Origin: Morinoia aosen
Taxonomy: Eukaryota > Arthropoda > Malacostraca > Amphipoda > Talitridae
NCBI GenBank assembly: GCA_030386875.1
Contig: CM059579.1
Coordinates: forward strand, 93,692,383-93,756,382
DNA length: 64,000 bases
Direction of reading: 5' to 3'
A program made the position numbers and the translations under genes. The notes under the pieces were generated by a model. It saw only the letters and a program-made list of their open reading frames with translations. It searched no databases and had not been told where the DNA came from. Positions 32,355 through 44,427 of the stretch are shown piece by piece (the stretch's first letter is position 1; every line of letters starts with the position of its first letter).

Positions 32355-33500
32355 CTACTCTAAAAAATCTTCACCCTCGCAAGATGCAGCGTAGTACGCT
32401 TCACCTCGTCCTCTACCACGACCACGCGAATGACATTCACGTGCAAAATGGCCCGTCTTGCCACAATTGTAGCAAGCATGACCACGGAAATTTGATTTGC
32501 TTTGGCCTCGCTTAGTCGTGCACATACTTTGAACATGACCTGCGGTATTGCACAGTGAACAAAACGATTTAGATTTATCTTTACTAGTCTGTTGTGGGTT
32601 TACCACCTGAGCTTCGTTGCACTCCAAAGAACCTAAAGGTCGATCTCCAAAATATGAATATTGTCTGCCCCTTTGAAATCTAGCAGGTCTCCAATTGCTT
32701 CTGAAAAATAGCCTCCGACCATGAAAACGTCGGTTGTTGTTTTGTGAAGCATAGTAAGCCTCGGGAAACGAGTCCTTCTCGTCCCACTCACTCTCTTCAG
32801 GTACAACCGCAAGGTAAGTCTCTCTGGTTTGATACGTGGACTGGGTATTGTTTTTGCGCGCAAGTATTTCTCTACCCTCAGGATTATTACGCACAGCGGA
32901 AACGAGACGAGCTAACAATTCTTCAGAGGTATTGAACTGCCTCGAGAAGATTTTTTTACAAAAGTTCTCCTCTAAAAGAGGTCCGAGAACTGCTATAGCT
33001 AGCCTAAAAACTACTAAGTCACCAGAGAATTTTTTTAAATCGTTTGCGTTCGTACTAGCAATTACAAATGGATGTCTTTGTAATGCTACTTCTGTACTAT
33101 TTAGTATGTGATCACTCAAATTTCTTATTTTCGATATTGCCATAACCAATTGGGCTGCCAGCCCTTCATTACGTAACAACCGTAACTGATTTAAATCGCA
33201 CGCTAAAGCATGAACTGAACGTTCCCCCTTAGACACGTAGATGTCATCTAAAATTTCGATAACCTGATCGAAGGAATAGTGAACATCAGGGTTTACTAAT
33301 TTCGTGACTACTCCATTAAAATCGCCAACACTTTTGTGTGCGCTACGCACAAGTAACTCTTTTTTGGCGTCATCGGAATTTAGGTCGGGTAACAAGCACA
33401 TATAGGATTTTAGGTTTGCAACATGTGTCCGAAAAGTCTGTTTCACAAAAGATTGGGTCACTGAGACGCTGTCGGCCTCGGAACAACGGAAGCTCTGCAC
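32355..33500 (-). pseudogene. gag: Gypsy gag, main part with two zinc knuckles
   Basis: Helical capsid-like region (for example SFVKQTFRTHVANLKSYMCL, LVRSAHKSVGDFNGVVTKLV) followed near the C-terminus by CSLCNTAGHVQSMC, a degenerate knuckle, and CYNCGKTGHFAREC, a perfect CCHC zinc knuckle, then a GRGRGRG basic tail. Gag packages the element RNA. The start of gag is in another frame (33370-33792), with the break near 33480, so the gene is frame-shifted. Protease follows 53 bases downstream in a third frame. Confidence 0.88.
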
Positions 33501-33792
33501 TGGACAGTATAGTACTACCCCTTTGTAAAGTTGTGGTTACACTACCACCCGTCATCGGTCCACTAGAGGACGTCATTGTTGTCACACTTGGCGTACTGAA
33601 CGACACAGTTTGGGTACTAACAGTAGTCGTCACTACCGTCGTGGTCTGTGGTCCAGACATAAACACACTTGTTGGAGTATGTTCGCACGTACCAGGTAAC
33701 GTACCACTAAATGCCGGAACAGAAACCCTACCGCTACCTGTCGTCGTTGCCGTCGAACGAATAAATTCAGGTTCGGAATCAGAATCTCCCAT
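33370..33792 (-). pseudogene. gag: Gypsy gag N-terminal part
   Basis: Starts MGDSDSEPEFIRST and is rich in Thr, Ser and Val, a low-complexity gag leader. It overlaps the main gag frame, and the junction in sequence sense lies near 33480 (LPLFRG here, SEADSVSVTQ in the other frame). Beyond that point this frame is noise. Confidence 0.7.
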
Positions 33793-34679
33793 AATGAATC
33801 ACAGTTACTAAACAATTTCTCTCACAACGCTAAAAACGTAACTCACAATTATAATAATCCCAGAGCTCAACGCAAAAATCCTACGCCACAAAAAAATAAC
33901 ACCGCAGAACCCTAAAAATCTAACCTCTCAAAAAATAATCACATAACAGAACGCTAAAACCCACGTTACTAAAATGGATGAAGCACACGGTTAGAACTTC
34001 ATTAATAATTACTAAAATATCAGCACTGAAAACTGTTTCTGCGACTTTCAAACGAACCTAATCCAATTACTAAACAGCGAAACTCTTTACACGAATTCAA
34101 TGGTATCTATCCCAACAATCTTTTAAACTACACGAAGCAACAAAAATAAAAAATCGACGATGTCACAGAAATTATCCAATTATCCCATACAATAATATTA
34201 TAGTTTACAGAATACTCAACTTGGAATCAGCAAACGGCAGGCAGAGCAGCCACGGCCAGTCAGGCGTCTCGGCCGATCTCAAGGACGAACTGCCCAGCGA
34301 TGGCAGAACAGGTGCGACCAGCTGTTTGAAGGTCGTCTGCGTGCCACAACCTCATCACAGGCAGGCGACGAGATCCAAGGTCGTACACGCAGCGCTGGCA
34401 CACAGCGGACTAGCAATGGTAGCACGAGCACGCTCTTGTAGTGTTTACGTATGTTCACGGTTCCACACTGCGCGTAATCGCACAGCTCACTGTTTATGTA
34501 TACGTATTAATTACGTTAACACAGCTTCTGTAGAAATTTGAAACAACACTGTTCGGTATGTAATTCCCTATCACATACACAGTACACAATTGTTCTCGTA
34601 GAAACAGAACACTGCAACAGTTCGTAGAATTGTTCTGAACTCAGCTACTTATGCGTACAACTGTCGAACGACCACGTCA

Positions 34680-34904
34680 CTATTTGCGATGGAAATTCAC
34701 GCACAATTTCATAACGCAGTGGTCTCCGTCCTGCTCCAGGTCGACGCGCGCTTTGTAGGGCACTCCCAAGGGTATATGCAAATCCAAATTATAAGAATTC
34801 AGCAGAGTCTCTTCAGGGATACGTTTAACCACGAAGCGAAAAACGTTATTATATACCTCTCGTGATTCTTCAATTTCTCTTCCCGTTGCTGTAGATTTCT
34901 CCAT
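34680..34904 (-). CDS. Small ORF in the leader of the Gypsy element (74 aa)
   Basis: Between primer-binding site and gag on minus, a 74-residue ORF starts at an ATG (MEKSTATGREIEESREVYNN) and is well balanced in composition (LNSYNLDLHIPLGVPYKARV). I do not recognise it. It may be a leader protein or chance. Confidence 0.3.
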   Translation of the reverse strand: MEKSTATGREIEESREVYNNVFRFVVKRIPEETLLNSYNLDLHIPLGVPYKARVDLEQDGDHCVMKLCVNFHRK

Positions 34905-35113
34905 AGTAGTATTGTCGAATTTACCAAAAATATTCTCTGCTCACGAAGCGAAGCGTAGACCACCACACGTAGAACCTCCACGAATTTCCGTAGACACGTG
35001 ATCCTCAAATATCACCGTCTAAAATCCAGACTAATTCCCGATATCTTCAATCACATAAGTCGTTGAAATCACATCACAGCACAAGGATCAAGTACAATTT
35101 CACGTCGTGGGAA

Positions 35114-35133
35114 CGAATATACTGCGCCACCAG
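35114..35133 (-). promoter_or_regulatory. Primer-binding site of the truncated Gypsy element
   Basis: Directly after the LTR on minus, two bases then TGGTGGCGCAGTATATTC. It starts TGG as expected for pairing with a tRNA CCA end; the tRNA was not identified. Confidence 0.5.
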
Positions 35134-35134
35134 A

Positions 35135-35373
35135 TGTGCCGCCCTGAAGTGTTGGCGGCTGAAGGGTTGAACAAAGAGACGAGAAGACTTTTAAACGTGT
35201 ACTTGGCGTAGAGGGACAGTAGAACCAAATGCGCCCCAAGGGGGCTCCGCACTCCCTTATATACTCAATAATTGCTGAGGTCAGCATGCGCACTGCGGTA
35301 CCTACACAGGGCGTCGACCTAAACACGTACCTACAGATGCACAGAGAGAGTACGCACTTGTGACGGCATAACA
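35135..35373 (-). repeat. 5' LTR of the truncated Gypsy element
   Basis: On minus it begins TGTTATGCCGTC and ends GGGCGGCACA, with a TATA-like GAGTATATAAGGG in the middle (about 35253-35265). No second LTR is found because the 3' end is lost. Confidence 0.8.
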
Positions 35374-36225
35374 GCTCCCCCGGTCAGAGCAGGCAGCAGA
35401 ACAGGAGCTAGTACACAACAAATCCTCTCGTGTGACGGTGTCCAGTGAACGTCTTCAGTTGACGCTTTGGTGGCGGCCGCTGTGACGGGGCACGGGTACG
35501 CCGGCTGTGCCCGATGGGGGTGAGGCGTTAGATATGGTACGGAAATGGGAGTATGGGAATATAGCAGAGATATACTAGTTCTGCTGGCAACGTAGCCGAT
35601 TTAAAAATGGTGTAGTTTGTAAAATATTAGTGCTGGAAGGCTAAAATGTGTTTCATTATAAAGAGTAGATTATTTAAACTTTAATTTTTTTTATATAATT
35701 TTGCCTATTTACCTTATCTTATAAATAAATGTGACACTCATCATAAGAAATTATTTTATGCATGAATATTTGATCAAAACTCATGTTTTCATTCCGGGGC
35801 AAAATAACAACCTCCGATCTCTATCGTGCGGTGAGATTTCTTGATATTGCATTTGATGTGGTTGTAAATTAAGAGTTTTTTTGAGAACAAAATGAACAGT
35901 GGTTTTCTTTACCTGTGTCCCAGCAGACAATTTTCTACTGACTTCATTTTATCACCGTTAATTAAAATCCTCACCGTGTTATTCTTGGTCACTCCTTATG
36001 GTGGGGCAAATGAGCAAAGTTATGTCAATGAAATAAATCTTTAAATCCTCCTCTTTTCAATGAAACTTATTTCAGCCTTTGAGCACTTAATATTTTACAG
36101 ACTACAGCGTTAGCACTTTTAACACCGTTCCAGCGTATTGGGCAATATGTGCACCGTTCGGTAAATTGTTCATTCACGTACCGGTATAAATGAACGACAT
36201 TCCATCTGTTTCGCATTGAAAAACG
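35374..36225. repeat. Long inverted repeat, left arm, inner part
   Basis: Reverse complement of about 56950-57815, very similar over the full length (for example GACGGTGTCCAGTGAACGTC). No gene. Confidence 0.92.
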
Positions 36226-36477
36226 TAATCCCGAGTGTGTCTCAATTGAGCAACGGATGCCCCAACATCACAATGTGCAGCACAACACATCACGCCCCCA
36301 CAACATCTATGCAGGAGAGCGCAAGTGGCCAGGTTGACTAAAGCCCCCTCCAGACCTTGCATTACGATGTTGTTTGATGCCGCTTAGACGAGCTGTAGAT
36401 AGCTCTCCGACCGCTTTGGGAAACTGATTCTGAGGAACGCCACGGCTGACTGATGCCAAGAAGTTTTGAGCGACAGG
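36226..36477. other. Non-coding spacer
   Basis: Unique sequence between the inverted-repeat arm and the 13-bp array; nothing recognised. Confidence 0.4.
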
Positions 36478-36922
36478 TACCAGTGGTAGTCACCAGTGGT
36501 AGCACCAGTGGTAGTCACCAGTGGTAGTCACCAGTGGTAGTCACCAGTGGTAGTCACCAGTGGTAGTCACCAGTGGTAGTCACCAGTGGTAGTCACCATT
36601 GGTAGTCACCAATGGTAGTCACCAGTGGTAGTCACCAGTGGTAGTCAACAGTGGTAGTCACCAGTGGTAGTCACCAGTGGTAGTCACCAGTGGTAGTCAC
36701 CAGTGGTAGTCACCAGTGGTAGTCACCAGTGGTAGTCACCAGTGGTAGTCACCAGTGGTAGTCACCAGTGGTAGTCACTAGTTGTTGTCACCAGTGGTAG
36801 TCACCAGTGGTAGCCACCAGTGGTAGTCACCAGTTGTTGTCACCAGTGGTAGTCACCAGTTGTTGTCACCAGTGGTAGTAACCAGTGGTAGCCACCAGTG
36901 GTAGTCACCAGTGGTAGTCTTC
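36478..36922. repeat. 13-bp minisatellite, about 34 copies
   Basis: Unit CACCAGTGGTAGT. A variant with GTTGTTGT replaces GTGGTAGT in several units of the second half (36780-36870). Confidence 0.95.
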
Positions 36923-38840
36923 CATAAACTTGAACAAGACACTGCAACTTAATTGATTGATTGATTATATAATTATAAGAAAATTTTAGCCTCAACTTAC
37001 CACAACAAAGATGTTCCAAGAGAGAAAGGATGAAGGTACAATTTAGTGTGCAGTTAAGAGAACGCGGAATCTACGCACAAGGTGCATAGAAACAGTAATT
37101 TGAGAAAGAAGTTCATGAAACAAGATAACAGTTGAAGAAAAAAGTAATAGGTGCTGAAAAACAGGACAGCAGTGAACCGAAAATGGAGGTAACAAAACGA
37201 AAAAACTATCCTATTTCAACAAAAAGAAGCCCAACAAAAAGCTCGGCACTGCAACTGGAACACCGCACGTGTTCTAGTTGCAGGAGTTCTAGTGTAATTC
37301 TAAGTAAGGATTTTAAAAAATTGTATGCATTACTCAATTCATTGAAGTATTACTTGCCTAGGGCTGCTTATATTTCAGAAACTTAAAATGCTTATAATTC
37401 CACTCACCAAAGAAGGAAAAACATAGGTGAAAAACATGATTAGAGAAAATGAAAATTTTGCATGCAAGTAAAATATGTACTAAAAACTTCAAAAAAGGCC
37501 TGAATTGTAGTGTTTAATTATGAAATTATATCAAAAGTTCATTTATGAACCATGACCTCCACAAAACGTTTTCCCAGGGCAGAAAAGAAGGAAGCATACT
37601 CTAGTACGGAAGCAGGAAAAGAGGAATCTATGCACTAGAGCATTTCCAGACTAGATTCCCTCTGAATAGAAACAACAAAAGCGAAAGAATTTTATGGAAC
37701 AGGAAAAAAAATTGAAGGAGAAAGTTATAGGGGCTGAAAAAGGATAATAGTGACCAAAAAAAAAGAGGGCTACGAGCGAGACTATCCTTTTTTACACAAA
37801 ACCAAGGCTTATTTAACGTTCAGCTCGGAGCCTCAAATCTTCCCCTAGAGAGCACTAATTCTCCTAAACACAATAATTATATCCCTTTTCTCGAGAGGGA
37901 AAGGTTTAAGATATGAACACTTGAACTTAAAGTAGCGCCCATGCACAAACACTGGAACCAGCACCAGCTATGGACTGCTCCAACACATTGCATGCACCTG
38001 AGATACAAAATGCACGTCCGGCTCATTTGTATGCCGGTGAAAGCGCACAACTCCATTAAAAAGTGTTCGCCCCAAAAAGCGATGGGAGAGGACTGCTGAG
38101 TGCTACCGTAGGAAAGCTGCGAGACGTCATTGCTTGACTCGGTTGCCTGCACTACGGTCACCACTTCGATTTACAATGAATGGACGTTTTTGGCAATATC
38201 TATCATGTTTCGAATAAGCTCATAAAAATGTACCCAGGATGAGCGCCCAACAGCGAAATTTTATTCCACTGACGTGTGTAATTTGACGATATCATGCTAC
38301 GAATTAGCTTACAAAATTTTTTCCAGAACGAGTGCCGAAGAGTACTTTCATTCAAATTGCATTTGAAGGCAGAATTCTAGTGATGGGACATAACTGAAGT
38401 TTTTGGGAGATGCTGTGATCACTTTCCATTTCGGCTGATCTGCAAATCCAACAGCTATAGCACCCAACAACAGACTCGTCCTCTGTGTCACATGCATTTA
38501 TCGGCATGTTGGACACAACTCTTGAAAGCTTGACACGATAACAGCTCACGAAAAGAACAACAGAACGGCAAAGAAAATAAAAATGAATCCTATTATTCCC
38601 TCCATCGCTGCCTCTGTTTCCCCGAAATGCATTGAATTTTCATCGGAAAGAAGTATGGTCTAATATGGTCTTAAGTTACAGAACATACTGAATAAGTATT
38701 GATGAATCTCATTTGCCTGGTATCTCCATTGCTGAACAATCTCCCCCGATCATTGTCATGAAATTCAAGACATCACACAACAGTTTTGAAGTGTGCGTAG
38801 GTATTATGATTTGATTGCCTAAACGCTGCCATTTGCAAAC
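36923..38840. other. Non-coding stretch with dispersed repeats
   Basis: 37015-37230 and 37600-37790 are members of the family described at 29420-30210. 38195-38270 and 38285-38360 are a degenerate tandem pair (RCATGTTTCGAATAAGCTCA-like). No gene supported. Confidence 0.5.
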
Positions 38841-39504
38841 ATGCTTACTTGTATATGTGTGTATGTGCACCTGTGTGCACTAGAGTAGATAAACCAGTCG
38901 AAGGTTGCATTCTATGTCATCCCTCTCCGTTTCTTTGCAAGCATTAAACTAGACCGTCATGGTACCTATATGTGTGTGTGTTTATCAATTGCAGACATTC
39001 TGCACCATATTACAAAGATAATGTGATTTTTTTTCTAATATGAAATTGTAAAGCATCCATGTAAAAATAAAACAATAAATTCATTGTGTGATCATCCATT
39101 TATAATGCAGTAATATGCTTAAAATGCTTATAGTTATAAGCTTATAATAATGCGATACCCATGTACACCTGTATGTTTATCAATTGCCGACAATTTGCGC
39201 CATATTTCGAAGATAATGTGATTTTTTTCAAATATGAAACCCTTATAGGACATTAATGTTTTCTTTCTTATTCACGTCTCACATTCGTTATCCTGTTTCT
39301 GACTTAGGTAGACTGTTTTGTGCCACTAATTTCAGTACGGAAATTTAATAAAATTCATGCCATAATAAAAGATATTTTTTCCGTTTCCCCCGATTGGAAT
39401 GCTGGTTTATACTGATTAGATTACGCTGATATTTGCGCACATGCTTCCTTGTGTATATGTGTACGGTGTATATGTGTACGTGTGCACGCTATGCGTATGA
39501 CACT

Positions 39505-41125
39505 TCATAGAATGCGTATGTATTGTAATTGCCTCGATGAATAGAAATGCATTTGTGTATGCTTACGAGTTTAGTGTATGTGCGTGGGTATGTGTGTGCA
39601 TGTGTATATGTGCACATATGTGTGTACTAGACTGACAATTAGCATTTTAATAGAGATAATGTTTTTTTCTGTTCGCTCTCAACTTGTAACATTACCTAAC
39701 TCGTCATCTCTTTATTATTGTAAAGCATTAATGTATAAACTATATATTTGTTGTTCGATCATGCAGTTATATTTAAATAAAATGCTTATCAACCAACGAC
39801 CGTTATGTTAAAATTGTTGAATTAGAAATACAAAACTTATAATCTTCTTGGTCCTCATGCTTATGTGTACATATATATACATATATATATGTATATAAAC
39901 AAACGATTCATATATCATTTCCTGGCATCAATAATTTTGAAATTTTATGTCATGTACATGTAAACTGTCAATAGTGTTTTCACAACACAATGAACATGCA
40001 TCGTCCAAGAAATTGTGTTATCTCTTATAATTATCATTATATGTATTATCAAATGTAGATTAAGCAAGATTAGGAGTACATTGCCCTCAATCATTTCTTT
40101 TCGACTAGTGACATGGGTATTACAAGACTCATGTGCATGTATCATCTAAGTGTATTAACTTTAAGATATTTAAAAACCAATGATTGTAATATTGTACAAT
40201 CTCTATTGGAAATAAAGTTTTTCTTTTCTTACTTTCTAATGGTGAACTCGGTCAACTCACTTTACTCGCACATAAACGTATTCACGAAATGGTGAACTGA
40301 AAAACCTTGCATTGTAAAATTCATGAAGTCGTGTCATTCATTTGAAAGAAAGAAAAAGAAAAACTCTTTATTTCCAATAGAGATTGTACCAAAGTACAAT
40401 CATTGGTTTTTAAATATCCTAAAGTTAATACAAATAGATGCTACACACACATGAGTATTGTAAAACCCATGTCACTAGTCGAAGAGAAATGATTGAGGGC
40501 AATATACTCCTAATGTAGCTTAAGCTACATCTGATGATACATGTAATAATAATTATAAGAGACAACACAATCTCATGGACAATGCATTTTCTTTGTGGGG
40601 TGGAAACACTTTTGACAGTTTACATGTACATGACACAAAACTTTGAAATTCGTGACGCCAGGAAGTAATATTAAAACTTGCTCGTTTCTGCAGATGTTTA
40701 AAAATGTCATTTCAAAGAAGCATGAAAAAAATATAAGTATAAGCATGAGGACCACGGAAATTACAAGTTTTTTATTTCTAATTAGAAATTTGTAACATAG
40801 CGGTCATTAGTTGATTAGCATTATTTTTAAGTATAATTAAATGGATGATCACACAACGAATTTGTTGTTTTTTACATGAATACTTTACAATAATAAAGAG
40901 GTGACGAGTTAGGTAATGTTACAATTTGAGAGTGAAGAGAAAAGACCATTATCTCAAGATAAAATGCTAGTTGTTAGTTTAGTACACACATATGTGCATA
41001 TATTCATGTAAATATATACATGCACACACATACCTACGCACATACATGCACCCAACACGTAAACATACACAAATACATTTCTATGCATCGAGACAATCAC
41101 AATACATACGCTTTCTATAAGAATG
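39505..41125. repeat. Large palindrome, about 720-base arms
   Basis: 39505-40225 and 40360-41125 are reverse complements, with a 134-base spacer. Anchors are TTTAAAAACCAATGATTGTA (left) against TACAATCATTGGTTTTTAAA (right), and the TG-rich block at 39570-39620 against the CA-rich block at 41000-41070. A related direct piece lies at 38850-39240. The segment CTAGTGACATGGGTATTACA at about 40105 relates this family to the inverted-repeat arms at 31049 and 57960. Confidence 0.85.
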
Positions 41126-41756
41126 TTGTGCGATGTTCTGAGAATCTATACACTAGGTGTGTTCGCATGTATGGAGAATAGTTTGTGAAGAGGAAGGAAA
41201 GAAAGAAGATAGAGAGAGATGAAAGAGGCAAAACACTGGAAAAATATAATGTGGGTATAAAATGCAGAAGTCCTCGAAGGCCTAAGGTAACGGACAGTAT
41301 CTCTCTGGGGGTTGCAGTTCCCATAGCATAAGATAGACAAACCTAACTAACCTAAGCCTACTGCCTATCCTATGCCCTCTGGGGAGTCACGCTATGTGAT
41401 TCTAGCTATACAACCAGGGCAGCCATGGAAGTAATTTTAGAACCTCACTTAGGAATGCTAGGAGTTCGTGTTACGCAACACAAGTTTCAGGAAGCACAAA
41501 CAGAAGCAAAGCGTACACGGAGCACTTCCGCTGTGTTTTGTAGAACTTAGTGACCTTGTTAACTCATTATGTTGCATTTCATTTGTATAAGCGCTAGTTT
41601 GTCGGTAGGTCTTTTTCGGTATTGGGAATTCCACGAATTTAAACGGAACATTTACGGCTAACATACTGTAATTGAAATCTGTACCTAAAGGCATTGACAA
41701 ATAATCACAATATTCGAGTGGACACAAGGTTTGTGCGACATGAGTTGGATGCTGAA
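41126..41756. other. Non-coding spacer
   Basis: No gene or repeat recognised. Confidence 0.4.
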
Positions 41757-42160
41757 TCGGCGAACAGGCGAGTGTCCAAGTAGTACAAACACTACAAACA
41801 GCATTATCGGGAAACAGGCGAGTGTCCAAGTAGTACAAACACCACAAACATCATGATCGAGGAACAGGTGAGTGTCCAAGTAGTACAAACACCACAAACG
41901 GCATTATCGGGGAACAGGCGAGTGTCCAAGTAGTACAAACACCACAAACGGCATTATCGGGGAACAGGCGAGTGTCCAAGTAGTACAAGCACCACAAACA
42001 GCATGATCGGTGAACAGGAGAGTGTCCAAGTAGTACAAACACCACAAACGGCATTATCGGGGAACAGGCGAGTGTCCAAGTAGTACAAACACCACATACA
42101 GCATAATCGGTGAACAGGCAAGTGTCCAAGTAGTACCAACACCACAAACGGCATTATCTC
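41757..42160. repeat. 50-bp minisatellite, about 8 copies
   Basis: Unit holds GAACAGGCGAGTGTCCAAGT, AGTACAAACACCACAAACGG and CATTATCGGG. TAGTACAAAC recurs at exact 50-base spacing (41881, 41931). Confidence 0.95.
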
Positions 42161-42799
42161 TTTTGGTCGGGCAGGAAGATTAAGAAAATCCCTTCCTTGG
42201 CCACCGGTGGCGCTCAAAGTCTTAATATTTATCTCATGAGGTTAGCTGGTTAGGATGTTCTGGTAATAGTTCTGAACAGGCCTAGGTTTGGGCAATTTTG
42301 GCATGTAGCTAGTTCGGCGCCCACCTTTTGCTCTAGGAACTTGACTAAATAAAATTGGCAAAACGACAAAACTTCGTTAGCTTTACACCACTCAACAACG
42401 AGTGGCTGCGCTCTATATTGGTGATAACGGTAATTATTATTAACATGATGGATGACTATGAGAGTGATTCTGACTGTTGATCGTAATAAAGCGTGTGATA
42501 ATGACGATTTTAACAATGAATTATCATTTGGAGATGATGACCGTTAGTGATTCTGACTGACAATCCCTGAGTTAGATGATAGCGACCATGATCATGACTG
42601 CTGAATAGGATCGAAATGGTCATTAATGATGTTACTAATGAAAGTAATCGAGATCAAAATCTATGAATGGGATCAGGATAGTCATTATGATGATGATTAA
42701 AGATTAGTAATATGAAAGTAACTGAGATCAATATTTATGAATAGGATCAACAAAACCATTATGATAATGGTTAATTATAGTAATCTTTCCCACGCACAG
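42161..42799. other. Non-coding, intron-like
   Basis: Rich in GATGATGA and (A)TCATGA motifs; ends in a pyrimidine stretch and CACGCACAG, an acceptor for the next exon. Confidence 0.45.
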
Positions 42800-42952
42800 A
42801 GGGCAGCCGGTATTGCACCTCGCGCGTTCAACCGCCTCTTCGAGCTGGCGAAGGAGGGCCGGTCGCGGCAGAAGGTGCATGTACACTGCCACATGTTCGA
42901 GCTCTACAACGACAGGCTCATCGACTTCCTCAGGGGTGCCTAGAACATCGAG
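42800..42952 (+). pseudogene. Kinesin-14 exon (motor alpha-2 region) with internal stop
   Basis: Encodes GIAPRAFNRLFELAKEG and HVHCHMFELYNDRLIDFL, the kinesin stretch after the P-loop. TAG at 42941-42943 precedes NIEV and a GAG/GTCAGG donor at 42953. Style differs from the Ncd-like exons nearby, so it may come from a second kinesin-14 (calmodulin-binding/KIF25-like; uncertain). Confidence 0.78.
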
Positions 42953-43173
42953 GTCAGGTCCGCTGCTCCCCTTACTGGCCGATCTCCACACTCGTTGTTC
43001 TCATCCTGACCATCTAATCTTCTCACTAAGGCTAACTCTTATACTAAGGCTAATTTTGTCCCTGGCTCTCCAATTTTGTATTCCTAGGTACAGATGATGC
43101 CCCAGGAGTGCAATTTAAACTTCAAAGAGTTAATCGCATTTCGAACGGTGCTCATTGTCTCCATTACCCACAG

Positions 43174-43299
43174 GAGGGCCTAAGCAACCGCCACACGGCC
43201 GCCACCAACAAGAACGCTGAGTCATCACGGTCGCACCACCTTATCGTTATCTCTGTGACCGTTACTTCCAAACAGAATGGCTCTGTTCTGCGGGGCAAG
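43174..43299 (+). pseudogene. Kinesin exon, switch I region
   Basis: Acceptor CATTACCCACAG ends at 43173; donor AAG/GTGGGT at 43300. Exactly 42 codons: EGLSNRHTAATNKNAESSRS, then HHLIVISVTVTSKQNGSVLR and GK. This is switch I (N-x-x-S-S-R-S-H) leading to the next beta strand. No lesion inside, but its companion exon upstream has a stop. Confidence 0.85.
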
Positions 43300-44274
43300 G
43301 TGGGTGTGGTGGTTGTGGCGTGTGGAGTAGGGCATATCAAGGTGGTTCTGACAGGTGGCGTATAGCGAGAGACGGTGGGTGTGTCATTTGGAGTATAACA
43401 TGGGAAGGTGAGCGTGGTGAATGCTCAATAAAATGCACACTGGTGTTGCTTGCTCATTTCAAAGTATAATAAGGGATAGATTGGCCGAAGATGGTGGTTT
43501 ACTCTCAGTTCAATCTACTGTAATGTGCGTTGAAGATTAAGTAGCGAGCATAAGTTAGACGCACAACGGACGAAAAGACATAAAGATTGCCGAGCAGTGC
43601 GATGAGAATTGAAGCTGTAAATATTTTTGTATAATTCGAATATTTTATATCTTGTTTTCACCCTAATGGGCAACGTGGGGGAAATTTATTCGCTAACATT
43701 GCGTACCAACGGTGCTGAAGTGGTCTCAAGTACAATCCTGATGAAAACAGTTTGTGATGGCAATTAAAAGCGAAGTAGGGCAATTAGATTTGCAGTATTT
43801 CCTTTTAAAATACAGCTAACCGTAAATTCTTGTACGATCTTCGATACTTAGTTTCTTCTGAGTCCTATTTGATGCATTCAACGCTAGCTTGAAGCTATCA
43901 AGAAAATGTAAGCCCAACACACAACTGAACGGCTGTACCGGCGTAGTCATCACCAAATACCTATGCATCGGGAACTTAGTTCCGCCAATAGTCACTGTCA
44001 AGCAAATTTCGCCTCAAAAATCGCCTTGAAACTCTATAAAGATGTAGCTCATTAAGAAGGTTCACAACGGGTTTAAGTTGCACTGCAAAAGATAGATTAG
44101 CTATATTGCTTAACGTCAGAAGAAAGATGGTCGTCACGTGTATTAAATTGTAAGCTAAAAAAATATAAGGAATAGAAATGTGTGAAGGAAAATTTGAGTA
44201 GCTTTTCACTAGGCAGGTCATGCGAGCAGGGGATAATTTTGAGTAGATATTCACTCGGCTTGTCGTGCGAGCAG
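43300..44274. other. Intron-like non-coding stretch
   Basis: No repeat or gene recognised except a duplicated phrase near the end (GAGTAG..TTCACT..G..GTC(A/G)TGCGAGCAGG at 44193-44235 and 44240-44276). Confidence 0.4.
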
Positions 44275-44427
44275 GGCTGGGAGTTCCAGATGAAGGCGCG
44301 CTGCCTGGAAATATACAATGAATCGGTCAAAGACCCGTTGGCGGCACCCGAGGAGGCCATGTACCTGACTTACGAAATCAAGTTCACGGACCCCAAAACT
44401 CCGCACACTCGCTTCACCAAACTCAAG
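44275..44427 (+). pseudogene. Kinesin-14 (Ncd/KIFC1-type) exon, LEIYNE region
   Basis: Acceptor GCGAGCAG ends at 44274; donor AAG/GTGAGC at 44428. 51 codons: WEFQMKARCLEIYNESVKD, then PEEAMYLTYEIKFTD and TRFTKLK. This is the kinesin V/L-E-I-Y-N-E strand. It belongs with the switch II exon at 8538 by type. Confidence 0.82.

Larger units (their letters stand above)
31202..35373 (-). mobile_element. Truncated Ty3/Gypsy element: 5' LTR, gag, protease
   Basis: Minus-strand element with one LTR at its 5' end, a primer-binding region, gag and protease, ending abruptly just before the reverse transcriptase. The opposite inverted-repeat arm has only 16 bases (57813-57828 region) between the same flanks. 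The protease frame runs on into flanking DNA, so the stop at 31123 is outside the element. Confidence 0.85.

Noticed and set aside
34221..34541. 106-residue plus-strand frame in the minus-strand Gypsy leader
   Set aside because: Opposite to the element, no motif.
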